The notes beneath the pieces are model-generated. The model was not told where the DNA came from, searched no databases, and saw nothing but the letters and a program-made list of their open reading frames with translations. 24,267 bases of DNA from JBEVEP01 sp040512755. Its GTDB lineage: Bacteria > Pseudomonadota > Alphaproteobacteria > Rhizobiales > Rhizobiaceae. Below are positions 1-6,863 of this stretch, one piece after another. The translations under genes were made by a program, and so were the position numbers. Position 1 is the first letter of the stretch, and every line of letters starts with the position of its first letter. The stretch lies in NCBI GenBank assembly GCA_040512755.1, contig JBEVEP010000018.1:1-24267 (forward strand), given 5' to 3'.

Positions 1-146
1 TAGGCCAGTGCGAGGTTCAGGGCATCGGTGGCCGAGGCTCCTTCGCCCACGATGTTGAAGTGGCCGGTTTCCGCCAGGCTGCGGGAAACGCCTTCGCGGA
101 TGAGTGGATGATCATCGATGATTGCGAGGCTGATCGAAGGCTTCAT
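1..146 (-). CDS. NarL/LuxR-type response regulator, N-terminal part only
   Basis: The minus strand from 146 reads through the window edge and encodes the first 48 residues of a receiver domain: it begins MKPSISLAIIDDHPLIREG, with the paired acidic residues D11 and D12 that form the magnesium pocket of response regulators. The phosphorylated Asp and the expected C-terminal LuxR-type helix-turn-helix lie outside the window, so the DNA-binding class is inferred from the kinase partner and from the DDHPL-IREG signature common in NarL/FixJ-type regulators. Its ATG overlaps the stop codon of the upstream histidine kinase gene (ATGA at 143-146), so the two are translationally coupled and very probably form one two-component pair. 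Confidence 0.88.
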   Translation of the reverse strand, partial: MKPSISLAIIDDHPLIREGVSRSLAETGHFNIVGEGASATDALNLALA

Positions 147-1558
147 GAATGCTCGAACTCCTCGACAGTGAGCGAAATTGTGACCCGCGTACCGGCGTTA
201 GACGTGGCCAGGTCGAAATGACCGCCAATGCTTTCGACACGCTCCTTCAGTCCGGCGAGCCCAAGACCATCGGCGCGCACCAGGGCTGGATCGAACCCCG
301 GGCCGCCATCGCTGACGACAACGTGCAGCCGCCCGTCTTTAATCCCGGCGTGCACAGCCTGACCCTTGCCGCCGGCATGCTTGTGGGCATTGGTCAACGC
401 CTCCTGCACAAAGCGGAAGATGACAATCTTTTCGGATGTCGAGAGGCTTGCCGTAATCGGTTCGACCTGACGCTCGACGCAACTGCCCGTACGCTGCTCA
501 TGCGCCGCGATGGCAAGTTCCATGATGTTCGCTGGCGCCGCCGTCTCGATATGCGGCAGAACCAGGCCGTTGCAGATATTGCGAATCTCGGCCATCGCCT
601 CGTTAAGACTGGAACGAATTGCTGCGATTTCCTTCTGGCGTAGCTCCTCCACCGGATCCGAGCCAGTTACCGCTTCGCTCTCCAGCCTGAGCGCCGCATA
701 AGCGACAAGCTGGGCCGGTCCATCATGAATGTCGGCGCCGATCCGTCGCAGGTACCGTTCGTTGATGGCGGCGGCGCGTCGCGACGCGTTTTGAACACGC
801 TGGCGCAGAGTGCTGTTCTGTTCGCTGAGCCGTGACAGCTGTGCGACGCGGTCGGTGAGGGCGCGCCGCTGGCGGTCGATCGTGCGGCTTCCTTTGAAGA
901 CAATCCCTGCCAGCAGCCCGACTGTAGCAGCGGCGACACCGGCGACAAGGAGCCAGCTCGCCCTGCGCGCGGCGGCAAGGCGCGCGGTAACATCGCTGGC
1001 GACCTCATAGAACTCTGACACGGCCACCACCTCGCCAGTCCATGGCTCGCGGATCGGGCTGTATATTTCGAGCAGGGGGAGTCCAAGTTCACGCTCCTTG
1101 CTGCTCTCTTCGTCGGAAAGTTCGTCGAACTCAGCGACAACCCGGCCTTGCCATGCCTCAGCAAGAGCGTCGCTGATCGGGAAGCGCTGACCGATGAGCG
1201 AGGCATCCTTCGCATAGAGGATGCTGCCATCGCGTTGCCAGATTTTGAAAGATTTCAGACGCTCGCCGAGCCTGCCTGCCGAAAGAGTTTCGTCGAGCGC
1301 GCGGGCGACTCCTGCGTCCAGCTGCTGCTTGCCGCGCAGTTCGGGCAGGATCGGAGCGATGACGCTGTCCACATAGAGTGCAGTGGCGCCAGCGGCATCG
1401 TCCTTCAGACCTGCCTCGATCACGCTGGTCACCCAGAAGCCGATAATGAGCATGGCGCACAGGACCACCCCCGCGCCAGCAATACTGTACTGAAGGGCGA
1501 GGGAGAGCCGGTTCCATCGCTCACGCAGGGCTGCGAAGATTCCCGCCGTCTGCACCAT
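143..1558 (-). CDS. NarX/NreB-type membrane sensor histidine kinase
   Basis: A 471-residue sensor kinase. Two hydrophobic segments (about residues 21-46 and 201-221) enclose an extracytoplasmic sensor region of about 150 residues that I cannot assign to a named ligand domain. After TM2 comes a helical, probably coiled-coil stretch (225-270), then a HisKA_3 dimerisation domain with the H-box GADIHDGPAQ (phosphoacceptor His278), and a HATPase_c domain with N-box QEALTNAHKHA (385-395), DGGPGF (417-422) and GLGLAGLKERV (431-441). The HisKA_3 family pairs with LuxR-type regulators, which fits the overlapping regulator gene just downstream. The start ATG at 1558 has no strong Shine-Dalgarno sequence; the transmembrane layout supports this start. 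The signal sensed is unknown. Confidence 0.93.
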   Translation of the reverse strand: MVQTAGIFAALRERWNRLSLALQYSIAGAGVVLCAMLIIGFWVTSVIEAGLKDDAAGATALYVDSVIAPILPELRGKQQLDAGVARALDETLSAGRLGERLKSFKIWQRDGSILYAKDASLIGQRFPISDALAEAWQGRVVAEFDELSDEESSKERELGLPLLEIYSPIREPWTGEVVAVSEFYEVASDVTARLAAARRASWLLVAGVAAATVGLLAGIVFKGSRTIDRQRRALTDRVAQLSRLSEQNSTLRQRVQNASRRAAAINERYLRRIGADIHDGPAQLVAYAALRLESEAVTGSDPVEELRQKEIAAIRSSLNEAMAEIRNICNGLVLPHIETAAPANIMELAIAAHEQRTGSCVERQVEPITASLSTSEKIVIFRFVQEALTNAHKHAGGKGQAVHAGIKDGRLHVVVSDGGPGFDPALVRADGLGLAGLKERVESIGGHFDLATSNAGTRVTISLTVEEFEHS

Positions 1559-1621
1559 GCTGGCCGCGACTATAGCGGCGCGGTCGGGCTTTTCCTATCG
1601 GACCGAGTACCTGCGCGGAAC

Positions 1622-1638
1622 GGACTTTCGTCCTATGG
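1622..1638. promoter_or_regulatory. Possible operator palindrome upstream of the histidine kinase
   Basis: GGAC (1622-1625) and GTCC (1630-1633) form an inverted repeat around TTTC, followed by TATGG. It lies about 65-75 bases upstream of the kinase start codon on the minus strand. LuxR-type response regulators usually bind short inverted repeats, so this may be an autoregulatory site of the two-component system. The stem is only 4 bp and could occur by chance. Confidence 0.2.
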
Positions 1639-1687
1639 CACCCAGGCCTAACGTTGAACCGCGGCTTGCTTCGGGTCGGGTTCGCAC

Positions 1688-1831
1688 TCAAGTGCGCGAG
1701 CAGGACGAGCCGACCATCGCGCAATTCGCCGGCTGGTATCCATTCGCTGTCGATTGGCAGCCCGCCAGCACGCTCATCACGCCGCCGATCACGAGCATCA
1801 CCATCATTTCGCGAATCCGTTTTGTTCGCAC
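1688..1831 (-). CDS. Small lipoprotein-like protein (47 aa, GTG start)
   Basis: Reading the minus strand from GTG at 1831 gives a 47-residue protein: a basic N-terminus (RTKRIRE), a hydrophobic stretch, and the lipobox-like sequence V-L-A-G-C at residues 21-25, followed by QSTANGYQPANC and ending CSRT. A strong GGAGG sits 5 bases before the GTG; an in-frame ATG at 1807 would give 39 residues and still include the hydrophobic segment. The pattern is that of a signal peptidase II substrate whose mature part is only about 23 residues with two more cysteines. It lies 62 bases downstream of the 104-residue unknown gene, on the same strand, and ends about 130 bases before the sensor kinase. No function is recognised. 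It resembles another small protein in this window (22900-23049), with the shared string GCQS at the cysteine. Confidence 0.6.
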   Translation of the reverse strand: MRTKRIREMMVMLVIGGVMSVLAGCQSTANGYQPANCAMVGSSCSRT

Positions 1832-1893
1832 ACTTTCCTCCCGGCGGCTCAGTCCGGCTTGCCGAAGTGCGCCTTACCGCGCCGGTTCGGCGT

Positions 1894-2208
1894 TCATCGG
1901 TTGATCTTCTCGTTCCACAGCCTTTCCGGAAGGGATTCCAGAGCTATGAGCAGCCGATCCAGGCTGGCGCGGTCGTCTGAGCCGGCATGCGTTCGCCGCA
2001 GTGCCTTGGCATGCAGACGCAAATCGCCGAGGGATTCGAATGGGAGCGTCTCCTGGATGCGCTGAACGATGGCGTCCACCGGCGCGGTCGCATCGGCATC
2101 AGCGCTCGCATGCGTGGCTGTCCAGCGGAGATAATCGGCGACGACCTCGTCCAATTCACGCTCGAGCTGGTCGAGCAATTTGATGCTGTCCTCTGTGCCG
2201 GTGGTCAT
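1894..2208 (-). CDS. Hypothetical protein, 104 aa, charged and helical
   Basis: The reading frame is open further upstream, but the start MTTGTEDS at 2208 is chosen because GGAGG lies 7 bases before it, while the upstream extension is basic and low-complexity in character. The product is soluble, acidic-to-neutral and probably all helical, with heptad-like patterns (LLDQLERELDEVVADYL) and no membrane segment, cysteine or known catalytic motif. I do not recognise the family. The ATG of a possible 7-codon reading frame overlaps its stop codon; the small lipoprotein-like gene follows 62 bases downstream on the same strand and could be cotranscribed. Upstream lies only repeat-bearing intergenic DNA, so this gene probably has its own promoter. 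Confidence 0.7.
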   Translation of the reverse strand: MTTGTEDSIKLLDQLERELDEVVADYLRWTATHASADADATAPVDAIVQRIQETLPFESLGDLRLHAKALRRTHAGSDDRASLDRLLIALESLPERLWNEKINR

Positions 2209-2619
2209 CGCGAAACCTCCGTCGGTGGCAAGAGGCCGAGTTCGGCGTGGCAACATCAGCCGGCCGCGAACGCCAACTTTCCACGCATAGCGGCCGTTGT
2301 AAAAGTCCACACGTTTTGTGGCTATTGCGAGGCCCGCTGAGGGTACATAGCAAGGTACTGGCCGCCGACCTCCCAACAGCATCCCAACAGTAAAGGTGCG
2401 GTTGGGTCACGGCGTCCGGACAAACGCATCGGCTCCGAAAATCGGGATCGATCTTCGGAAAGCGCGATGCGCAGACCCAAGGACATAGCGTCCTTTTGCG
2501 CTCCAAACGGATGCGCGGCGCTCTACAGCATCGGACCGAAAAGTGCGAAGCGGTTTTCGGATGAATCCGATGCGCAAATAAAGGCGTAGAACAAGATGCC
2601 CGGTTCGGGGCCGCTCACT
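2209..2619. other. Intergenic region, 411 bp, largely repeat DNA
   Basis: I find no convincing gene here on either strand. The right half (about 2422-2578) is made of palindromic repeat modules described separately. The left half (2209-2421) should carry the promoter of the minus-strand 104-residue gene, but I could not identify clear -35 and -10 boxes. Confidence 0.6.
2422..2578. repeat. Composite intergenic palindromic repeat (copy A)
   Basis: Three adjoining modules. Module 1 (2425-2471) starts CGCATCG and ends CGATGCG with internal CCGAA/TTCGG pairing. Module 2 (2487-2522) starts AGCGTCC and ends GGCGCT with an inner GCGC-CC/GG-GCGC imperfect pairing. Module 3 (2523-2576) starts CTACAGCATCGGACCGAAAA and ends TCCGATGCGCA; it is repeated at 2987-3038 and 10098-10150 in the opposite orientation. 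This sort of composite element is known to be scattered through Mesorhizobium and related genomes; that family assignment is from memory. Confidence 0.85.
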
Positions 2620-2835
2620 CTACGTGCGGAATTTCGACAGCGTGAACGCCAGATCGCGCGGTTGCATGCACCGGATCTTCTTCACCCGGTGGTCCGGGTG
2701 CATGGATATCCAGTGAGCAGCCGACGTCTGGCTACTGACCATACACTGGTGCAGCGGCATCAGATCGAGCAACTGCACGGCAACGCACTCGGCTGGCTTT
2801 TCGGCCAGACAAGCCACAAGAACCATGGCAAGCAT
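2620..2835 (-). CDS. Small conserved-type hypothetical protein, 71 aa
   Basis: Begins MLAMVLVACLAEKPAECVAV at 2835, with GAGGGG about 8 bases upstream as a ribosome-binding site. The first ten residues are hydrophobic, but too few for a classical signal peptide. Cysteines occur at about residues 9, 17, 31 and 55, and a HPDHRVKKIRCMQ segment lies near the C-terminus. The pattern (short hydrophobic start, C-x7-C, a QCM/QC motif, then W-x5-HP-x2-V-x3-x-C) matches my memory of a family of about 60-70-residue proteins of unknown function in Rhizobiales and Rhodobacterales; the conserved cysteines suggest a metal- or disulfide-containing protein. The C-terminal tail after Cys55 looks longer than usual. 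It sits alone between two inverted copies of the same intergenic repeat. Confidence 0.65.
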   Translation of the reverse strand: MLAMVLVACLAEKPAECVAVQLLDLMPLHQCMVSSQTSAAHWISMHPDHRVKKIRCMQPRDLAFTLSKFRT

Positions 2836-2875
2836 GTGATTCCCCTCACCCCTGAGAATTTTAGGATAACTCTCG

Positions 2876-3113
2876 CTTGTGAGGTCAACAAGCCGCTACG
2901 CGGCCTATCCGGGCCATTCGTTGGAGGTACCTCTATTGCAAGTCGCCCGAAGCCAGAATCAGGGCGGCTTGCTCCAAGCCTTTGTTTGCGCATCGGATTG
3001 ATCCGAAAACCGCTTCGCACTTTTGGTCCGATGCAGTAGGTGCATGCTCCGGGACCGCGATAGCCCTGAGCAAACGCGCCCCAACAGCGCGCCACGTTGC
3101 TTGACCTCACAAG
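2876..3113. repeat. 13-bp perfect inverted repeat bounding a 238-bp segment
   Basis: CTTGTGAGGTCAA at 2876-2888 is the exact reverse complement of TTGACCTCACAAG at 3101-3113. Between them lies the second intergenic repeat copy. The layout could be the terminal repeats of a small non-autonomous mobile element, but no target duplication was recognised and chance is not excluded. Confidence 0.35.
2987..3038. repeat. Intergenic palindromic repeat (copy B)
   Basis: The segment starts TGCGCATCGGATTGATCCGA and ends GGTCCGATGCAGTAG. It is the inverted counterpart of 2523-2576 with only a few differences and is nearly identical to 10098-10150. Its outer GCATCGGA/TCCGATGC arms can pair into a hairpin. 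Confidence 0.85.
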
Positions 3114-3159
3114 ATTGCGTGGCGCCGCCGTGGGACCTGAAAACGAAGCTTTGATTTAA

Positions 3160-3236
<77 letters not shown>

Positions 3237-3353
3237 AACCGTCGAAACCCGTAGAAGATCAAGGTTTTGAGCGCAAGGGGTGATTGGCCATTATTTTCGG
3301 GAATTGGAACAAAAGGTGTTTTGGTGTGCAATGCGCGCCGGAGATGAAGGCGA

Positions 3354-3710
3354 TCATATTTCAGACAAACCATCCTTGGCGCACAGCATGATCGGGTCTG
3401 TCTCGAGTAGGCGGAGCGACCGCACCATATTCGACGTCGATGTTTTGTATTTGAGGAAGTGGGGCGAAGCCAGATGGGCTTCGTAAGCCTCTTGGTCGGC
3501 ATAGACCTCAAAGATACGGATTTGCGCGGGACTACCTTTGACCGACACGGCATGCAGCATCAGCACCCCTTGCTCCATCTTGACCGAGGCCTTGATCTCC
3601 TCGGCAAGCAAGGCCTTGTAGCGGTGGAGTTGAGCCGGATCGATCTCCAGATCTGCCAGTCTTACGATCAATTCACTGTCACCGCTTTGCCTCTCACGTT
3701 CACCTGCCAT
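3354..3710 (-). CDS. Antibiotic biosynthesis monooxygenase (ABM) domain protein
   Basis: A 118-residue protein with a single ABM/YgiN-type ferredoxin-like alpha-beta fold: ELIVRLADLEIDPAQLHRYK as first strand and helix, a middle strand EQGVLMLHAVS, then IRIFEVYADQEAYEAHLASP and the helix with HFLKYK. The pattern EVYAD-x-AYEAH-x-x-SPHF-x-KY is characteristic of this family of small dimeric proteins, which includes quinol monooxygenases and heme or autoinducer-modifying enzymes. The substrate cannot be told from the sequence. Start 3710 is preferred over 3716 because a G-rich ribosome-binding site lies about 6 bases upstream of it, but right against 3716. The gene is monocistronic, between tRNA-Pro and the divergent polysaccharide co-polymerase. 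Confidence 0.85.
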   Translation of the reverse strand: MAGERERQSGDSELIVRLADLEIDPAQLHRYKALLAEEIKASVKMEQGVLMLHAVSVKGSPAQIRIFEVYADQEAYEAHLASPHFLKYKTSTSNMVRSLRLLETDPIMLCAKDGLSEI

Positions 3711-3868
3711 GGCCATCCCCCCTTCCACTTCAAATATTCTGATATCGGAACAGCACGTGCAACCGGCGGGACGAACAATGCCGTCAACAGTGCTCACAGC
3801 GGCGGCGATCTTAACCACTGGGTTACCATGTTTGTTTACTCTTCGCTTCCTAGCGTGGAAGCGGACCA

Positions 3869-5338
3869 ATGGCTGGCATCCATCACCCGACCAATGAAGT
3901 TAGTGTTGATCTCGGCAGACTCTTTGCCAGTCTAGCCGCGAACTGGCTTCGTATTGTGCTTGTGGCCATTGGCGTGACCGCCGTCGCGCTGGCGGTCACG
4001 AGAAACGCTATGCCGCGCTACCAGGGCGAGACGCGTCTGCTGATCGAGACCCGGCAAGCGGGTTTCCTCCGTCCGGGCGCTGGCGCGTTGAACGACCGAC
4101 CGATCCTCGACGAAGAGGGCCTGACCAGCCAGGCGGAGGTGATCGCCTCGGCCGATATCCTGAAGCAGGTTGCGCGCAAGCTGGAACTTTTCAGCCTTCC
4201 CGAGTTTGACCAGGCGGCCGAAACGACGGTCATTGGAAAACTGCTTGTCGCCGCCGGCCTTCTATCCGATCCAGCCGAGCTCTCGCCGGAAGAGCACATC
4301 CTGAAGGCGATGCGGGAAAAGCTGAACGTCTATCGCCTTGAAAAATCGCGCGTGATCGTGATCGAATTTTCGTCCGGGGACCCCAGGCTTGCCGCCGATG
4401 TCCCAAATGCTCTGGCGGACGCCTACATCGCCCTGCAGCGTGACACGAAGCTGCCGGGTGAAGCGCGCATCTTCTCCCGCGCCATCATTGCGGCGGAGCC
4501 GCATTTCCCCAAGATGCTGCCGATCGTCGGGGCGGCGCTCGCCGCAAGTCTGCTGGTGATGGCAATTGTGACTCTCTTGCAGGCACTGTTCAGCGGGCGG
4601 GCGATGCGGCCGGGGCATGGCGCCAAGCCGGGGCCGATCGTGCAGGTTCTGATGCCGGCGGCCGTTGACTTATCCGGCACGGACGAGCAGGGGGCAGAGC
4701 CCCAGCGGCATGTCGCGTCGGGAAAAGAAGCTGCCCTGTATGCCCGGAGAGAGGTCGATATCAAAACCGCAGCGGAAAGGCTGATCACCGGAGGGGCGGC
4801 TCGGGCCGTTGTGGTTTCGCCGGAGGGCGACAAGGCAGCAGCCACGGCCGCGTTCATTGCCCGCGAGGTCTCGCATAGGGGGCTTCGCGTCCTGTTGCTC
4901 GACCTGACCGCGAGCGGTGCGGCATCCTTGATGATGCTGAGAAGCCGCTTTCATGCGGGCATAACCAACCTTCTTGCCTCCGAGGCGCAGTTTTCGGACG
5001 TGATCCACGCCGACCGCTATTCGGATTGCCACGTCATTCCGCTCGGAACCGCCGATCTTGAACGGGCGCTGCGTGCGGCCGACCGGCTGCCGATCATCAT
5101 GAATTCGTTGACGACGGCCTATGATGTCGTGATCGTCGAATGCGGCGCAGCAGATGCTGCAGGCATTCGCAGGCTGGTGTCAGAGGACACTGAGATCATG
5201 GTCAGTGTGGTGGAGCCTGACGGCGCCGCCGTTGCCGAATCCATCGCCGATCTCGCCAGCGGCGGCTGTGGCAGGCTTACGCGCGTTTCTCCGCTTGGTT
5301 ACGAGCGCTCGGGCTCTTCGGTCCGGTCTGCGGCTTGA
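3869..5338 (+). CDS. Shortened polysaccharide co-polymerase (Wzz/ExoP type) with degenerate BY-kinase domain
   Basis: 489 residues. TM1 is at about 27-44, followed by the N-terminal Wzz half (RYQGETRLLIE; DILKQVARKL; RLEKSRVIVIEFSSGDPRLAADVPNAL in pieces). At about residue 193-198 (QRDTKLPGEARIFSRA) the sequence passes straight to the motif that normally precedes TM2 (PHFPKMLP, 211-218; TM2 about 218-239). Family members of the ExoP type usually have some 200-250 residues of periplasmic coiled-coil between these parts, so that region appears deleted in frame. The cytoplasmic part (310-470) looks like a BY-kinase Rossmann fold, but the Walker A position reads SPEGDKAAA (no GK[S/T]), Walker A' reads LLLDLTASG, and there is no C-terminal tyrosine cluster. 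Such proteins set chain length and export of exopolysaccharide or O-antigen. No other polysaccharide genes are adjacent. GGAAG lies 7 bases before ATG. Confidence 0.85.
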   Translation: MAGIHHPTNEVSVDLGRLFASLAANWLRIVLVAIGVTAVALAVTRNAMPRYQGETRLLIETRQAGFLRPGAGALNDRPILDEEGLTSQAEVIASADILKQVARKLELFSLPEFDQAAETTVIGKLLVAAGLLSDPAELSPEEHILKAMREKLNVYRLEKSRVIVIEFSSGDPRLAADVPNALADAYIALQRDTKLPGEARIFSRAIIAAEPHFPKMLPIVGAALAASLLVMAIVTLLQALFSGRAMRPGHGAKPGPIVQVLMPAAVDLSGTDEQGAEPQRHVASGKEAALYARREVDIKTAAERLITGGAARAVVVSPEGDKAAATAAFIAREVSHRGLRVLLLDLTASGAASLMMLRSRFHAGITNLLASEAQFSDVIHADRYSDCHVIPLGTADLERALRAADRLPIIMNSLTTAYDVVIVECGAADAAGIRRLVSEDTEIMVSVVEPDGAAVAESIADLASGGCGRLTRVSPLGYERSGSSVRSAA

Positions 5339-5356
5339 CGGATGAGGGAGGAGAGC

Positions 5357-5572
5357 TCAGGGGCGGGGTCCAGGGACCCGAATCATCCATTTTATGATGG
5401 CCATGGCGGGCAGAATCCAGAGTAGGCCGGACAGAACAAAGAAGGCCAGATGGACAATTGGTCCGGATTCGGAAAGCTGCGCCACGGCCACCATTGTCGC
5501 GACAAGCGCGTAAAGGATCACCAAAACGATCAGCAGCACGGTTCCGATGAGCTTCTTGAGGCGAACAGGCAT
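5357..5572 (-). CDS. DUF2842 family small membrane protein
   Basis: 71 residues, starting MPVRLKKLIGTVLLIVLVIL, with two hydrophobic segments (about 8-30 and 40-60) joined by a short SESGPIVH loop, and a basic C-terminus after the LLWILP and IIKWMI motifs. Length and the G-LLW-LPAM pattern match the alphaproteobacterial family DUF2842, whose function is unknown; it is predicted to sit in the inner membrane. An AAAGGA site lies about 7 bases upstream of ATG. It converges with the polysaccharide co-polymerase gene (18 bases between stops) and is divergent from ctaA, with a 159-bp shared promoter region. Confidence 0.85.
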   Translation of the reverse strand: MPVRLKKLIGTVLLIVLVILYALVATMVAVAQLSESGPIVHLAFFVLSGLLWILPAMAIIKWMIRVPGPRP

Positions 5573-5731
5573 TGATCCATCCTTTTGGGCCTCCTAAGGC
5601 TTACGGGGATCGGGCGCAACATCTGGTTTTGGCGAGGTGAACCGGCGCGACGGCTTGTCGCGCGAACGCCTCTCTTCCAAGGTCTGCGCTGATGGTACAC
5701 CTAGTCCGCGCAAGAAAGTCCCAGGCAGGCC

Positions 5732-6823
5732 ATGGCAGCGGTTGCAAGCACAGAAACTCTGGTCGCCCTGCACGAGCGGGAAGAGCGCAACCGGACATTC
5801 GTCCGCACCTGGCTCTATGCGGTTCTTGTTGTCTTGTTTGCACTTGTAATGGTGGGCGGCGCGACGCGGCTGACCGATTCCGGGCTCTCCATCACCGAGT
5901 GGAAGCCGATCCATGGCGTGATTCCTCCGCTGACTGATGCGGAATGGCAGGAGGAATTCGCCAAGTACCAGCAGATCCCCGAATACCGGCAGATCAACGA
6001 CGGAATGAACCTTGACGCGTTCAAGACCATCTTCTGGTGGGAATGGGCGCATAGGTTCCTGGCGCGGGGCGTCGGAGTCATCTTTGCGGTGCCGCTGGCA
6101 TTTTTCTGGCTGACCGGCCGCCTCGAGCGTTCCTTGAAACCGAAACTCGTAGGCCTGCTCGCGCTGGGCGGCCTGCAGGGGGCCATCGGCTGGTGGATGG
6201 TCGCTTCTGGCCTTGTCGACCGCGTCGATGTCAGCCAATACCGGCTGGCTACTCACTTGACCCTGGCCTGCCTGATTTTCACTGCCACGATGATCGTGGC
6301 GCGGGGGCTTGTCCCTCACAGCGCGCCGGCTGCTGATGGCCGAACGCAGCGGGAGGCCGGGTTCCTCCTGCTGCTGGTTCTGGTCCAGATCTATCTTGGC
6401 GGTCTGGTCGCGGGGTTGGATGCCGGCCTTTCGTACAATACGTGGCCGCTGATGGATGGCGCTGTCATCCCCGGCGACCTTTTCGTCATTGATCCGGCGT
6501 GGCGGAACGTCTTCGAGAATCCCAAGACCGTTCAGTTCGTGCATCGCATCGGCGCGTACACGGTTCTGGCTTTCGCGCTTTGGCACATGATTTCGGTGTG
6601 GCTGCGCGAACCAGGTAGGACGCATGCGCGCCGGTCGGTAGTACTGTTCATTCTGATCCTGGCGCAGGCGGTGATCGGAATTTCGACGCTTGTCCTGCAG
6701 GCGCCGCTTCACTGGGCTTTGGCCCATCAGGCCGTTGCGCTGATTGTGCTGGGCTTTGCCGCTGCGCATTGGCGCGGCACGAAGGGAAGCTACCCGATGC
6801 CGCAGGTCACTGCCGAGCGCTGA
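5732..6823 (+). CDS. ctaA: Heme A synthase (COX15/CtaA family)
   Basis: 363 residues with eight predicted transmembrane helices in two pseudo-symmetric four-helix halves. It oxidises the C8 methyl group of heme O to the formyl group of heme A, the cofactor of aa3-type cytochrome oxidase, in the inner membrane. Candidate heme-ligand histidines are visible: His107 (EWAHR), His175 (ATHL), His271 (VHRIGAY) and His332 (LAHQ). The signatures GGATRLTDSGLSI and AGLSYNTWPLMDG are typical of the alphaproteobacterial/mitochondrial class. The length is normal for the family. It stands alone, not with the cox operon, facing argC (40 bases between stops). A modest AGGCAGG site precedes ATG. Confidence 0.96.
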   Translation: MAAVASTETLVALHEREERNRTFVRTWLYAVLVVLFALVMVGGATRLTDSGLSITEWKPIHGVIPPLTDAEWQEEFAKYQQIPEYRQINDGMNLDAFKTIFWWEWAHRFLARGVGVIFAVPLAFFWLTGRLERSLKPKLVGLLALGGLQGAIGWWMVASGLVDRVDVSQYRLATHLTLACLIFTATMIVARGLVPHSAPAADGRTQREAGFLLLLVLVQIYLGGLVAGLDAGLSYNTWPLMDGAVIPGDLFVIDPAWRNVFENPKTVQFVHRIGAYTVLAFALWHMISVWLREPGRTHARRSVVLFILILAQAVIGISTLVLQAPLHWALAHQAVALIVLGFAAAHWRGTKGSYPMPQVTAER

Positions 6824-6863
6824 CGAACAGCGATCGGCCGACTGACAGATGGGCAGACGACCG

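Larger units (their letters stand above)
2836..3159. other. Intergenic region, 324 bp, repeats only
   Basis: No credible gene. It holds the leader of the minus-strand 71-residue gene, a 13-bp inverted repeat (2876-2888 with 3101-3113), the second repeat copy (2987-3038), and the 3' flank of tRNA-Pro. A plus-strand open frame from 2596 to 3039 is rejected as a shadow across these elements. Confidence 0.6.

Noticed and set aside
2596..3039. Plus-strand open frame of 147 codons
   Set aside because: It overlaps a better supported minus-strand gene and ends within a palindromic repeat; its composition is Arg/His/Pro-rich without recognisable motifs, as expected of a shadow.
3780..3840. CtrA-like site (TTAACC-ACTGGG-TTACC) upstream of the polysaccharide co-polymerase
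   Set aside because: The spacing (TTAA-N8-TTAC) does not match the TTAA-N7-TTAA consensus, and such strings are common in AT-rich gaps.
5594..6769. 391-codon minus-strand frame opposite ctaA
   Set aside because: ctaA has full homology and conserved heme-ligand histidines; the opposite frame is highly charged, low-complexity and typical of antisense frames in GC-rich DNA.
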